A stretch of 64,000 nt of DNA from Chthoniobacter flavus Ellin428 (GTDB lineage Bacteria > Verrucomicrobiota > Verrucomicrobiia > Chthoniobacterales > Chthoniobacteraceae): NCBI RefSeq assembly GCF_000173075.1, contig NZ_ABVL01000004.1:434001-498000 (forward strand). Direction: 5' to 3'. A program made the translations under genes and the position numbers. Below, in pieces: positions 30,926 to 38,864 of the stretch. Positions within the stretch are counted from its first letter, which is position 1, and each line of letters opens with the position of its first letter. The notes beneath the pieces are model-generated. The model worked only from the letters and a program-made list of their open reading frames with translations, did no database searches and had not been told where the DNA came from.

Positions 30926-31561
30926 ATGAACTGTCTCGTCCTCGTTGATATCCAAAATGACTTTGTGCCCGGTGGGGCGCTAGCGGTGCCGCAGGGCGAC
31001 CGGATCGTGCCCATCGTGAACCGCCTCCTGCCGTCCTTCGACCTGGTGGTCGCCACCCAGGATTGGCACCCGATCACCCACGGTAGCTTCGCGGTCAATC
31101 ATTCGGGACATCAACCGGGCGACCGAATTGATCTCCATGGCCTGCCCCAGATCCTTTGGCCGACCCATTGCGTGCAGGGAACCCCCGGAGCCGAGTTCGT
31201 CCCTGGACTGGATCCGGAACGCTGCAACCAGATTTTTGTCAAAGGCATGGATCCCACGGTCGATAGCTATAGCGGCTTCTACGACAACGGCCGTCGGCAA
31301 GCCACCGGCTTGGGCGACTATCTGCAGGGCAAAGGGGTGACCGATGTGTATGTGGCCGGCCTGGCCACCGACTACTGCGTAAAATTCACCGTGCTCGATG
31401 CGCTGCAACTCGGTTTCAACACCTACCTCATCGAAGACGCCTGCCGCGGCGTGAATCTCCAAGCAGGCGACGTGACGCACGCCGTCCAGGACATGCGGGC
31501 TGCCGGAGCGCAGGTCATCACCAGCGAGGAAACCCTTAAACACTTGGGAGCCGCCCACTGA
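30926..31561 (+). CDS. pncA: Nicotinamidase
   Basis: An isochorismatase-fold amidase turning nicotinamide, the product of ADP-ribosylation and other NAD-consuming reactions, into nicotinate for PncB. In 211 residues the catalytic triad is visible: D12 (DIQNDFVPGGAL), K106 (FVKGMDPTVDSYS) and C151 (GLATDYCVKFTVLDAL). The metal site is D46-W-H48 with H52 and H81 (PTHCVQGTPGAEF). It is first in the second NAD unit, behind its own promoter and operator; only a weak purine stretch (TAAGAAAAAC) precedes the ATG. Confidence 0.95.
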   Translation: MNCLVLVDIQNDFVPGGALAVPQGDRIVPIVNRLLPSFDLVVATQDWHPITHGSFAVNHSGHQPGDRIDLHGLPQILWPTHCVQGTPGAEFVPGLDPERCNQIFVKGMDPTVDSYSGFYDNGRRQATGLGDYLQGKGVTDVYVAGLATDYCVKFTVLDALQLGFNTYLIEDACRGVNLQAGDVTHAVQDMRAAGAQVITSEETLKHLGAAH

Positions 31562-31593
31562 TTTATCCATCCAACACCCAACCCATTGTGAAC

Positions 31594-32571
31594 ATGAACA
31601 CGGTTATTTCAGTACAAGATCGTATCCACGGAGCGCTTTGGGGCGCTCTGGTGGGAGATGCGTTGGGCGTTCCGGTCGAGTTTCAAAGCCGCCAGGCGTT
31701 GCGGGAAAATCCTGTGACGGCGATGAGAGGCTTTGGAACACATGGCCAGCCGTCTGGCACCTGGTCGGATGACTCGTCGCTTTTGCTCTGCACGGTGGAC
31801 AGTTTCACGACCTGTGGAAAATTGAATGTCCACGATCTCGCCAGTCGATTTGTCCGTTGGGGCGTAGATGGGTACTGCACGCCTCATGGCGGGATTTTCG
31901 ACGTCGGGATCGCCACTTCAGAAGCGCTTTCAAATCTCCAAAACGGAGTGCCGCCAGAGGAAGCGGGTCGCGCCGATGAATACAGCAACGGCAATGGTTC
32001 GCTCATGCGGATCCTCCCGGTGGCCCTGTGGTTTCTTGGCGCGACGCCGGAGGAACTGATGGTTTCCGCTCAACGCGCTTCCACGCTCACTCACCGGCAC
32101 CCGCGTTCGCAGATGGCGTGTGCGTTGTATTGTTTGTTGGTCCGCGCTTTGGTTCAGAGAGTGCCACCGGACAAGGCGTGGTCTCAAGCCGTAGATGCTT
32201 TTGCCGCTTACTACGAGCGTCCGCCCTATATCGCGGAGCGATTGCATTTTCGCCTGATTGAATCGGGCAATCTGGCAAATCAGACGGAGCGGGATATCGA
32301 TTCCACCGGGTATGTGATGCATACGCTGGCCGCGGCCGTGTGGTGTCTACTGACTTCCCGTTCTTTTGAAGAGACCGTCCTCAAGGCGGTGAACCTGGGA
32401 GGCGACACCGACACGACTGGTTGTGTGGCCGGCGGACTCGCCGGTGCATGTTATGGAATGGCAAGCATTCCGCCCGATTGGAAGAGCGTTTTGGCTCGTC
32501 ACGACGATGTCCAATCGATGTTGGCGAGATTTCTCGATCGGTTGCCGGCGCCGAGCGCCATTTCGCAATGA
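31594..32571 (+). CDS. ADP-ribosylglycohydrolase family protein (DraG/ARH), copy 1
   Basis: A 325-residue binuclear-magnesium hydrolase of the DraG/ARH family, which removes ADP-ribose from proteins, nucleic acids or small molecules. Family blocks: GALWGALVGDALGVPVEF, WSDDSSLLL (57-65), EYSNGNGSLMRILPVAL and NLGGDTDTTGCVAGGLAGA (GGDTDT 269-274). The metal-ligand motifs are intact. ATG 31594 is preferred to the GTG two codons before. It lies 32 bp after pncA. This copy is closest in layout to classic bacterial ARH proteins; its target is unknown. Confidence 0.92.
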   Translation: MNTVISVQDRIHGALWGALVGDALGVPVEFQSRQALRENPVTAMRGFGTHGQPSGTWSDDSSLLLCTVDSFTTCGKLNVHDLASRFVRWGVDGYCTPHGGIFDVGIATSEALSNLQNGVPPEEAGRADEYSNGNGSLMRILPVALWFLGATPEELMVSAQRASTLTHRHPRSQMACALYCLLVRALVQRVPPDKAWSQAVDAFAAYYERPPYIAERLHFRLIESGNLANQTERDIDSTGYVMHTLAAAVWCLLTSRSFEETVLKAVNLGGDTDTTGCVAGGLAGACYGMASIPPDWKSVLARHDDVQSMLARFLDRLPAPSAISQ

Positions 32572-32682
32572 AAACGACGACCCTATTCCGACGGAAATGA
32601 ATCGGCACCTCGTCGGCCTGATCGAAGTCATCGCCGAATACCAAACTGAATCCAGCATCATCCATTAATTCCCAATCATCCC

Positions 32683-33372
32683 ATGCCTCATACTTACGAA
32701 TATCCGCGCGCTGCGCTCACGGTGGACTGTGTTGTCTTCGGTTTCGACGAAGCGGAGTTGAAGGTGCTGCTCATTCGCCGTGGCCTGGCGCCGTTCAAGG
32801 GGAAATGGGCCTTGCCGGGCGGGTTCGTTCGCCTGGAAGAAACGGTCGATGAAGCGGCCCGCCGGGAACTCTCGGAGGAGACCGGCTTGAAAGACGTCTT
32901 TCTCGAGCAACTCTACACTTTCGGCGCGATCGATCGCGATCCGCGTGAGCGGGTGGTGAGCGTGGCCTATTATGCTCTCGTCAAACTTGCGGAACATCCG
33001 GCGACCGGCGCGAGCGACGCCAGCGATGCCCAGTGGTTCACCGTGGCGGAATTGCCCGCGCTCGCTTTCGATCACGCGGATATTTTGCGCACGGCCCTGG
33101 AACGCCTGCGCGGCAAGGTCCGTTACGAACCCATCGGCTTCGAGTTGTTGCCGCAGAAGTTCACCCTCTCCGAGTTGCAGCACCTCTACGAGGCCGTACT
33201 CCAGGCGAATTTGGACAAGCGCAACTTCCGCAAAAAGATCCTCAGCATGGGCTTGCTCCTTCCGCTCAAGGAGCAGGCCCGCACCGGGGCACATCGACCG
33301 GCCCAGCTTTTCCGGTTTGATGCGAAGAAATACTCCGCGCTGAAAAAGCGGGGCTTCAATTTTGAGTTATGA
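32683..33372 (+). CDS. nrtR: NrtR-type Nudix/wHTH regulator of NAD metabolism
   Basis: A 229-residue protein with an N-terminal Nudix domain (residues 7-145) and a C-terminal winged helix (about 150-229, [25 protein letters not shown]), the NrtR layout. NrtR proteins repress NAD-salvage genes and sense ADP-ribose or related ligands. The Nudix box is complete: G47-x5-E53, R61-E62, E65-E66, G68 in [18 protein letters not shown]; many NrtR proteins have lost it, so hydrolase activity may remain. It sits inside the operon it probably controls; no operator copy is seen in the 111 bp before it. Its stop overlaps the next start (ATGA). Confidence 0.9.
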   Translation: MPHTYEYPRAALTVDCVVFGFDEAELKVLLIRRGLAPFKGKWALPGGFVRLEETVDEAARRELSEETGLKDVFLEQLYTFGAIDRDPRERVVSVAYYALVKLAEHPATGASDASDAQWFTVAELPALAFDHADILRTALERLRGKVRYEPIGFELLPQKFTLSELQHLYEAVLQANLDKRNFRKKILSMGLLLPLKEQARTGAHRPAQLFRFDAKKYSALKKRGFNFEL

Positions 33373-34466
33373 ACGCAGTCATCGAGGAACCGGTTGCGAC
33401 TTTGACCCAGCTATCCCAACGCAGGCGCGATGCACTCGCTGGAACGCTGATCGGCACGGCGGTGGGGGATGCCTTGGGGTTGCCTATGGAGGGACTTAGT
33501 GCGCGACGGCAGCAAAAGTTGTTTCCGCGACCGCTGAGGCACCGCTTTCTTGGCCGATACGGGATGGTGAGCGACGATACCGAACACGCCTTCATGGTGG
33601 GCCAGGCACTACTGGAGTCGTCTGATGATATCCTGGTCTTTCAGCGCGGTCTTGCGCGGCGTTTACGGTGGTGGCTAATCGCGCTGCCGGCGGGCGTCGG
33701 TTACGCTACTTTGCGAGCCATCCTCAAGCTCTGGTTGGGCCTTTCACCCGCTCGCAGCGGGGTGGTGTCTGCGGGAAATGGCCCTGCGATGCGTAGCGCG
33801 TTGCTCGGCGTGTATTACGCAAGTGATCCTGTGCGCCGGCACCAGTTTGTGCGAGCCAGCGCAGAGATTACGCATCGCGACGTCCGTGCGGAAGTGGCCG
33901 CGTTGGCGGTGGCGGAAGTCGGCGCATGGATGGCAAAGCGAGCGGAAGATCTCGATGCATTGTGGAAATCACTTGCTGAGCTATCGACGGTGACAATCTG
34001 GACCGACATGGTTGCTACGTTGCGCGGTGCAATGACGAATCAAATGAGCGTGGCGGAATTTGCCCGGCGAGTGGGGGCGAAGGACGGAGTTTCCGGCTAC
34101 GCGTTGCAGAGTGTGCCGGTGGCCATTTATTCGGCCTTGTCGCATCGCAATGATTTTGCAAAGGCGATGGAAGAAGCCATCGCCTGCGGCGGCGATACAG
34201 ACACCGTTGGAGCCATCACGGGTGCATTGGTGGGAGCACGTGTTGGCCCAACCGGCATTCCGCATACCTGGCGCCAGGGGATCGCCGAATACCCGTGTTC
34301 TCCCGCGATGCTCGGTCGGGTCGCCGAAAAGCTGGCCCAGCATGCCGAAGGAGAATCGGCGTCCGGCTCCCTCCGTTACCTTTGGCCGATAAGCCTTCTG
34401 CGAAACCTGGTCTTCCTGTTCGTGGTTCTCGCGCACGCGTTGCGGCGTTCGTTGCCCCCTTACTGA
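33369..34466 (+). CDS. ADP-ribosylglycohydrolase family protein, copy 2, with hydrophobic C-terminal tail
   Basis: A 365-residue DraG/ARH protein. Motifs: [14 protein letters not shown] (30-42), [13 protein letters not shown] (66-78), [14 protein letters not shown] (134-147) and [17 protein letters not shown] (274-290). All metal-ligand positions are kept. It differs from the other two copies in sequence, so this is not a recent duplication. The extra C-terminus, about 335-362 ([23 protein letters not shown]), is hydrophobic with flanking Arg, suggesting membrane association, perhaps with the SPFH protein encoded later. It overlaps nrtR by four bases. Confidence 0.9.
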   Translation: MNAVIEEPVATLTQLSQRRRDALAGTLIGTAVGDALGLPMEGLSARRQQKLFPRPLRHRFLGRYGMVSDDTEHAFMVGQALLESSDDILVFQRGLARRLRWWLIALPAGVGYATLRAILKLWLGLSPARSGVVSAGNGPAMRSALLGVYYASDPVRRHQFVRASAEITHRDVRAEVAALAVAEVGAWMAKRAEDLDALWKSLAELSTVTIWTDMVATLRGAMTNQMSVAEFARRVGAKDGVSGYALQSVPVAIYSALSHRNDFAKAMEEAIACGGDTDTVGAITGALVGARVGPTGIPHTWRQGIAEYPCSPAMLGRVAEKLAQHAEGESASGSLRYLWPISLLRNLVFLFVVLAHALRRSLPPY

Positions 34467-34477
34467 TTTTTGGAATT

Positions 34478-35044
34478 ATGAATGAAAAAGAAAGAACCCG
34501 GACGAGTAAATTTCTGAGCCTCGTCCTGCGGCACGAGCCCGAGAAGGTTGGCCTGGAGTTGGATTCGGCCGGTTGGGTAGAAGTGGAAATGTTGCTGGCG
34601 GCTTGCCGTCAACATGGCGTGGCGATCGAACGTGCCGAACTGGAAGAGATCGTCGTCACGAATGAAAAGAAGCGCTTCGCGTTCAGTGACGATGGCCGGC
34701 GGATTCGCGCCAACCAAGGGCATTCCATCGAGGTGTCACTCGGTTATACACCGCAGGTGCCGCCGGCGCGGCTGTTCCATGGGACGGCCACGCGCTTCCT
34801 CGATTCGATCCGGAGTGATGGTCTGAAAAAGATGGAGCGTCATCATGTTCATCTCAGCGCCGATGAGGAGACCGCTCACAAAGTCGGGCAGCGGCATGGC
34901 AAACCTTTGATTCTGCTCATCAAGGCGGATGCGATGCATGCCGCGAATCACTCCTTCTTCCTTTCGGAGAATGGCGTGTGGCTGACTGATGCCGTGCCGG
35001 TGGCATTCATCGAATTCCCGGAAGACAAAACCCTACGGAACTAA
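34478..35044 (+). CDS. kptA: RNA 2'-phosphotransferase (Tpt1/KptA)
   Basis: A 188-residue KptA/Tpt1 enzyme that moves a 2'-phosphate from RNA to NAD, giving nicotinamide and ADP-ribose-1'',2''-cyclic phosphate; some members also ADP-ribosylate nucleic acids. Motifs: SKFLSLVLRHEPEKVGLELD (10-29), GWVEVEMLL, EKKRFAFSDDGRRIRANQGHS (about 63-83), LFHGTA (99-104) and RHHVHLSADEETA (121-133), with the family Arg-His-Arg-Arg residues present. ATG 34478 is the only start that leaves a normal N-terminus. Its nicotinamide product would feed PncA. It sits between two ADP-ribose hydrolases in the same transcript. Confidence 0.94.
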   Translation: MNEKERTRTSKFLSLVLRHEPEKVGLELDSAGWVEVEMLLAACRQHGVAIERAELEEIVVTNEKKRFAFSDDGRRIRANQGHSIEVSLGYTPQVPPARLFHGTATRFLDSIRSDGLKKMERHHVHLSADEETAHKVGQRHGKPLILLIKADAMHAANHSFFLSENGVWLTDAVPVAFIEFPEDKTLRN

Positions 35045-35045
35045 A

Positions 35046-35873
35046 ATGAAACGTTCAACGAGAGCAGAGATGGCGGTGGAGACCGTCGCGATCTGCGAAG
35101 AAGGTCGGTACGTGACGGCGGCAGGTGTCACCGTCGATATCGAGACCGCGGTTCGGGAGGCAGTTGCGGAAACCCGGCTTTGTGTTCCGGGTGCGCTCCA
35201 CCGTCCTGCGCCGAAAAGTTCCCCGTTGGCGACGCAGTTTGCCGTGACCGGTGAGACGACGATTGCGGCCATGCGAAGACTTTCCGCAAGTGGACAAGGG
35301 GCACTGGCCTGCCTGAATTTCGCTTCGGCGAAAAATCCGGGTGGAGGCTTCCTCCGCGGTTCCGAGGCGCAAGAAGAATCATTGGCCCGCTCCTCTGCTC
35401 TGTATCGGTGCCTGCTGGCGGCACCGGAATATTACGAGCGCAATCGCGCCGCCAACACCGCGCTCTATCTCGACCTGGCAATCTGGTCGCCAGAGGTGCC
35501 GTTTTTCCGGGATGACGAGGGTGCTCTGCTGGAGAAACCCTACCTGGCATCTGTCATCACCGCGCCCGCGCCGAATGCGGGAGCCGTCGCCGTGAATGAG
35601 CCGACGCGATCGAGCGAAGTGGAACCTACGCTGCGCCGTCGTACGGCTTTCGTATTAAACATTGCCGCAGCGATGGAGATACAGCGCCTGGTTCTGGGTG
35701 CGTGGGGCTGCGGGGTGTTTCGTAATGACCCGCAATTGGTCGCGCTCATTTTCCGCGAATTGTTAGGCGAAGGTGGCGAGTTTGGCGGCGTATTCGAGGA
35801 GGTCGTCTTCGCAATCTATGATCGGTCGGCGGACCAGGGTGTCCTTCGGGCCTTTGAAAAGGAGTTTCCGTGA
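35046..35873 (+). CDS. Microbial PARG-like ADP-ribose hydrolase (DUF2263/TIGR02452)
   Basis: A 275-residue macrodomain-class protein of the bacterial poly(ADP-ribose) glycohydrolase type. The signature GGG...QEE is clear: NFASAKNPGGGFLRGSEAQE with GGG at 99-101 and QEE at 109-111, followed by SLARSSALYRCL. The C-terminal GAWGCGVFRNDP (218-229) is the phosphate-binding loop region typical of the family. It would cleave ribose-ribose or terminal ADP-ribose bonds. The ATG lies one base after the kptA stop, and its stop overlaps the GTG of the next ARH gene. Confidence 0.9.
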   Translation: MKRSTRAEMAVETVAICEEGRYVTAAGVTVDIETAVREAVAETRLCVPGALHRPAPKSSPLATQFAVTGETTIAAMRRLSASGQGALACLNFASAKNPGGGFLRGSEAQEESLARSSALYRCLLAAPEYYERNRAANTALYLDLAIWSPEVPFFRDDEGALLEKPYLASVITAPAPNAGAVAVNEPTRSSEVEPTLRRRTAFVLNIAAAMEIQRLVLGAWGCGVFRNDPQLVALIFRELLGEGGEFGGVFEEVVFAIYDRSADQGVLRAFEKEFP

Positions 35874-36793
35874 ACTTGCCCGACAATCACACCGAGCGGT
35901 TGGAACGTGCACGGTTGTCTCTGGAGGGACTGGCGATTGGTGACGCCTTCGGTGAAATGCTCGCCTATCAAGGTGCTTCGGCGCGGGAGCGGGTTGAGCG
36001 CGGACTGATGGCTGGGCCGTGGTTTTACACGGACGACACCGCGATGGCGCTGGGAGTTTTCGAAGTGCTGCGGTTGCGGGGGAGTATTGATCCCAACGAA
36101 CTGGCGCTCCAATTTGCCGAGCGGTTTCGGCGGGAGCCGGAACGCGGCTACGGTACGATGGCGCGGGTCATTTTGCGCAGGATTCTGGCTGGGGAGAGTT
36201 GGCAGCGTGCGGCGGGTTCGGCATTCGGCGGCACGGGGTCCATGGGAAATGGAGCCGCCATGCGAGTGGCGCCGTTGGGAGCGTATTTCGCGGAAGATCT
36301 CGACACGTGTTTGCGGGCGGAGGCGGTGCTCTCGGCCGGAGTGACGCATGCGCATCGCGAAGGGATATCGGGAGCGATCGCCATCGCCACGGCCGCGGCC
36401 ATGGCCTGGCGGTTGCGAGGTATGCCGAAAGCGCAGGCGGCGATCGAATTGTTGCAGACGGTCTATGATCGCACACCGGATGGCGAGACGCGCATCGGCA
36501 TTGCTCGCGCGCAGAAGCTGCCTTTCTTCACCGCACCAGCAATTGCTGCCCGGGTGCTCGGGAATGGCAGTGCGGTGACAGCACCCGATACCGTTCCCTT
36601 TGTCCTGTGGTCGGCAGCGAAACACCTCGATGATTATCGCGAGGCGCTGATCGATACCGTCATAGCCGACGGCGATTGCGATACGAACTGTGCGATGGTC
36701 GGCGGAATCGTGGCGCTCTATGCGGGACGCGAATCGATTCCGGAAGACTGGCAGGCGGCGCGTGAGCGTTTCGATTGGGAGGAAAAGCCATGA
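35870..36793 (+). CDS. ADP-ribosylglycohydrolase family protein, copy 3
   Basis: A 307-residue DraG/ARH protein starting with GTG that overlaps the PARG stop; GGAG at 35861-35864 serves as ribosome-binding site. Motifs: LEGLAIGDAFGEMLAY, YTDDTAMALGV (TDDT 54-57), GSMGNGAAMRVAPLGAYF (123-140). The C-terminal metal motif is altered: DGDCDTNCAMVGG (268-280) instead of GGDTDTxGA. The two Asp and the Thr of DxDT remain, so activity is plausible with changed pocket chemistry. Third and most divergent ARH of the operon. Confidence 0.9.
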   Translation: MNLPDNHTERLERARLSLEGLAIGDAFGEMLAYQGASARERVERGLMAGPWFYTDDTAMALGVFEVLRLRGSIDPNELALQFAERFRREPERGYGTMARVILRRILAGESWQRAAGSAFGGTGSMGNGAAMRVAPLGAYFAEDLDTCLRAEAVLSAGVTHAHREGISGAIAIATAAAMAWRLRGMPKAQAAIELLQTVYDRTPDGETRIGIARAQKLPFFTAPAIAARVLGNGSAVTAPDTVPFVLWSAAKHLDDYREALIDTVIADGDCDTNCAMVGGIVALYAGRESIPEDWQAARERFDWEEKP

Positions 36794-36882
36794 GCATCTG
36801 TCCTCGCACTGGCCGTCACATTCACGTCTCGAGGATTCCCACACGCGTTTCTTTTCAACCTCAACCCCAAACTCATATCTCT

Positions 36883-37908
36883 ATGTTCGGTATTCGTTTC
36901 ATCAAGACACCACCCACGACTTATCTGCTGCAATTTCGCAATGGGCGCATCGTGCGCGAAGGCACGGGATTGTCGTTCTTTTACTATGCGCCCACGGCTT
37001 CCCTGGTGGCGATTCCGGTGGGGAGCAGCGATGAGCCATTCATCTTCGAAGAAACGACAGCGGATCATCAGACGATCACGCTGCAAGGGCAGGTGACCTA
37101 TCGTGTGGCCGAGCCGCGGAAGTTGGCGGGGCTGATGAATTTCACCCTGGCGCCAAATGGACGTTATCTCTCGGAAGATCCCGAGAAGTTGCCGCAGCGG
37201 GTCATCAACCTCGTGCATGTGCTGGCCCGCGGGGAGTTGGAGAAGCTGCCGTTGCGCGACGCCATGCGGTCGGCGGAGATGATCGTGGGCAATGTGCGCA
37301 AGGCGCTGGAGACTTCCCCGGAGATCAGCGCGCTCGGGATTCAGGTCATTGGCCTCTCGATCCTGGCCATCAAGCCGACGCCGGATACGGCGCGGGCCTT
37401 GGAAGCGGAGACGCGCGAGCAACTCCTGCTGAAGGCGGATGAGGCGATTTACCTGCGTCGCAATGCTGCCGTGGAGCAGGAACGGGCGATCAAGGAAAAC
37501 GAACTCAACACCGAGATCGCGGTGGAGAATAAGAAGCGCCAGATCCGGGAGACCCAGATGGATGCGGAACGCGCGGTGCAGGAGAAGAAGCACCTGCTGG
37601 AGGATGAAGCGTTGGAGGCGGGCATTACGCTGGAGGAAAAGCGCAAGGGGTTGGTCACGCTCTCGGCAGAGAATGCCAGGACGGAAGCCGACGCGCGGGC
37701 CTATGGAATGTCGGCGACCATGCAGGCGCTGGGTTCGGCGGATCCGCGGATTCTGCAGGCGCTGGCGAACAATGGCATGAAGCCCGAGCAACTCATCGCC
37801 GTGGCCTTCCAGGAAATTGCCGGCAGGGCGGATAAAATCGGTCAGCTCAATATCTCGCCGGATCTCCTGCGCGAGTTGTTGCGGACCGAGAATGGACATG
37901 CCGCATGA
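36883..37908 (+). CDS. SPFH/band-7 domain protein
   Basis: A 341-residue SPFH (stomatin/prohibitin/flotillin) protein. An N-terminal band-7 domain (about 10-170: TTYLLQFRNGRIVREGTGL, ITLQGQVTYRVAEPRKLAG) is followed by a long charged coiled coil (170-275) and a short C-terminal domain. No transmembrane helix precedes the band-7 domain, so it may lie on the membrane surface or be soluble. An ATG at 36790 overlapping the ARH stop would add 31 residues unlike the family; 36883 (MFGIRFIKTPP) looks right. Band-7 proteins scaffold membrane complexes. Its presence in an ADP-ribose operon suggests assembly of the hydrolases, by inference. Confidence 0.85.
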   Translation: MFGIRFIKTPPTTYLLQFRNGRIVREGTGLSFFYYAPTASLVAIPVGSSDEPFIFEETTADHQTITLQGQVTYRVAEPRKLAGLMNFTLAPNGRYLSEDPEKLPQRVINLVHVLARGELEKLPLRDAMRSAEMIVGNVRKALETSPEISALGIQVIGLSILAIKPTPDTARALEAETREQLLLKADEAIYLRRNAAVEQERAIKENELNTEIAVENKKRQIRETQMDAERAVQEKKHLLEDEALEAGITLEEKRKGLVTLSAENARTEADARAYGMSATMQALGSADPRILQALANNGMKPEQLIAVAFQEIAGRADKIGQLNISPDLLRELLRTENGHAA

Positions 37909-38861
37909 ACCGGCTCACGGAAAACAAGATCGTGCTGGTCGTGCGGGCGACGCGACTGGCCGACTTGAAGGCACGCTTCGCGACGAAGCAACAGGCGCGT
38001 TTCTATGTCCGCCGATTGGGTGCCGATTTCTCCGACTACGAACGCGAGGACGGAACCTATCAGGAAGCGATTCGGGAAACGCAGCGCATTCTTTCCGAAC
38101 TCGGCCGGGTGTACACCGTCCAGCGCGCCATGTTGCCGAACTTTGTTTTCGGCCCGAAAGATGTCGTTGTGGCTTTGGGACAGGACGGGCTGGTGGCGAA
38201 CATCCTGAAATATCTCGATGGCCAGCCGCTCATCGGCGTGAATCCAGATCCGCGACGTTACGATGGGCAACTCCTGCCGTTTCGCGTTCGTGATTTGCCG
38301 CGGTTGCTCCCCGAGGTCTTTGCCCGCCGGCGCGCGCTCCGTCAGGTAAGCATGGCCGTGGCGAAATTGAATACCGGTCTCGCGCTGCATGCGGTGAATG
38401 ACTTGTTCATCGGCCCGCGCAGCCATGGCTCCGCGCGTTATACGATGCACATCGGGAAAAAGAAGGAAGCGCACTCCAGCAGCGGTGTCGTTGTGTCGAC
38501 CGGGCTCGGTTCCACGGGATGGTTGAAGAGCCTCATCGCCGGCGCCACGGGCGTCGCCGATCTCGTGAAAGAGGAATTTGGCCGTCCGATAGCGGGTCGG
38601 GGATCCGCGATCGATCCCACTTTTCCGTGCGACGCCCGTCACCTCTTCTTCACGGTGCGCGAGCCTTTCCCCACGCAGTCGACTGGTGCGACGCTCCTTT
38701 TCGGTCGCCTGACTGCGGAGCAACCACTGGTGATCGAAAGCCAGATGAGCGAAAACGGCGTGATCTTCAGCGACGGCATCGAGGCCGATTTTCTCGATTT
38801 CAATTCCGGCACCCGCGCCACGATCACGCTGGCGGAGAAGCGCGGTTGCCTTGTCGAGTGA
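37905..38861 (+). CDS. Divergent NAD-kinase-like protein
   Basis: A 318-residue protein resembling the ATP-NAD kinase fold with altered motifs. GQDG at 92-95 (VVALGQDGLVANIL) replaces GGDG. AVNDLFIG (163-170) stands for the ALNEV block. SSSGVVVSTGLGSTGW (191-206) stands for the glycine-rich loop D-G-x-x-x-S-T-P-T-G-S-T. An N-terminal extension (1-85) is specific. It could be an active NAD or NAD-derivative kinase, or a non-catalytic sensor. It overlaps the SPFH stop by four bases and ends the operon, 3 bp from the convergent GH15 gene. Confidence 0.75.
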   Translation: MNRLTENKIVLVVRATRLADLKARFATKQQARFYVRRLGADFSDYEREDGTYQEAIRETQRILSELGRVYTVQRAMLPNFVFGPKDVVVALGQDGLVANILKYLDGQPLIGVNPDPRRYDGQLLPFRVRDLPRLLPEVFARRRALRQVSMAVAKLNTGLALHAVNDLFIGPRSHGSARYTMHIGKKKEAHSSSGVVVSTGLGSTGWLKSLIAGATGVADLVKEEFGRPIAGRGSAIDPTFPCDARHLFFTVREPFPTQSTGATLLFGRLTAEQPLVIESQMSENGVIFSDGIEADFLDFNSGTRATITLAEKRGCLVE

Positions 38862-38864
38862 GAG

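Noticed and set aside
32572..32682. Searched for an NrtR-like operator or small gene before nrtR
   Set aside because: No TTAGTGT-type half-sites; only a trivial reading frame of about ten codons.
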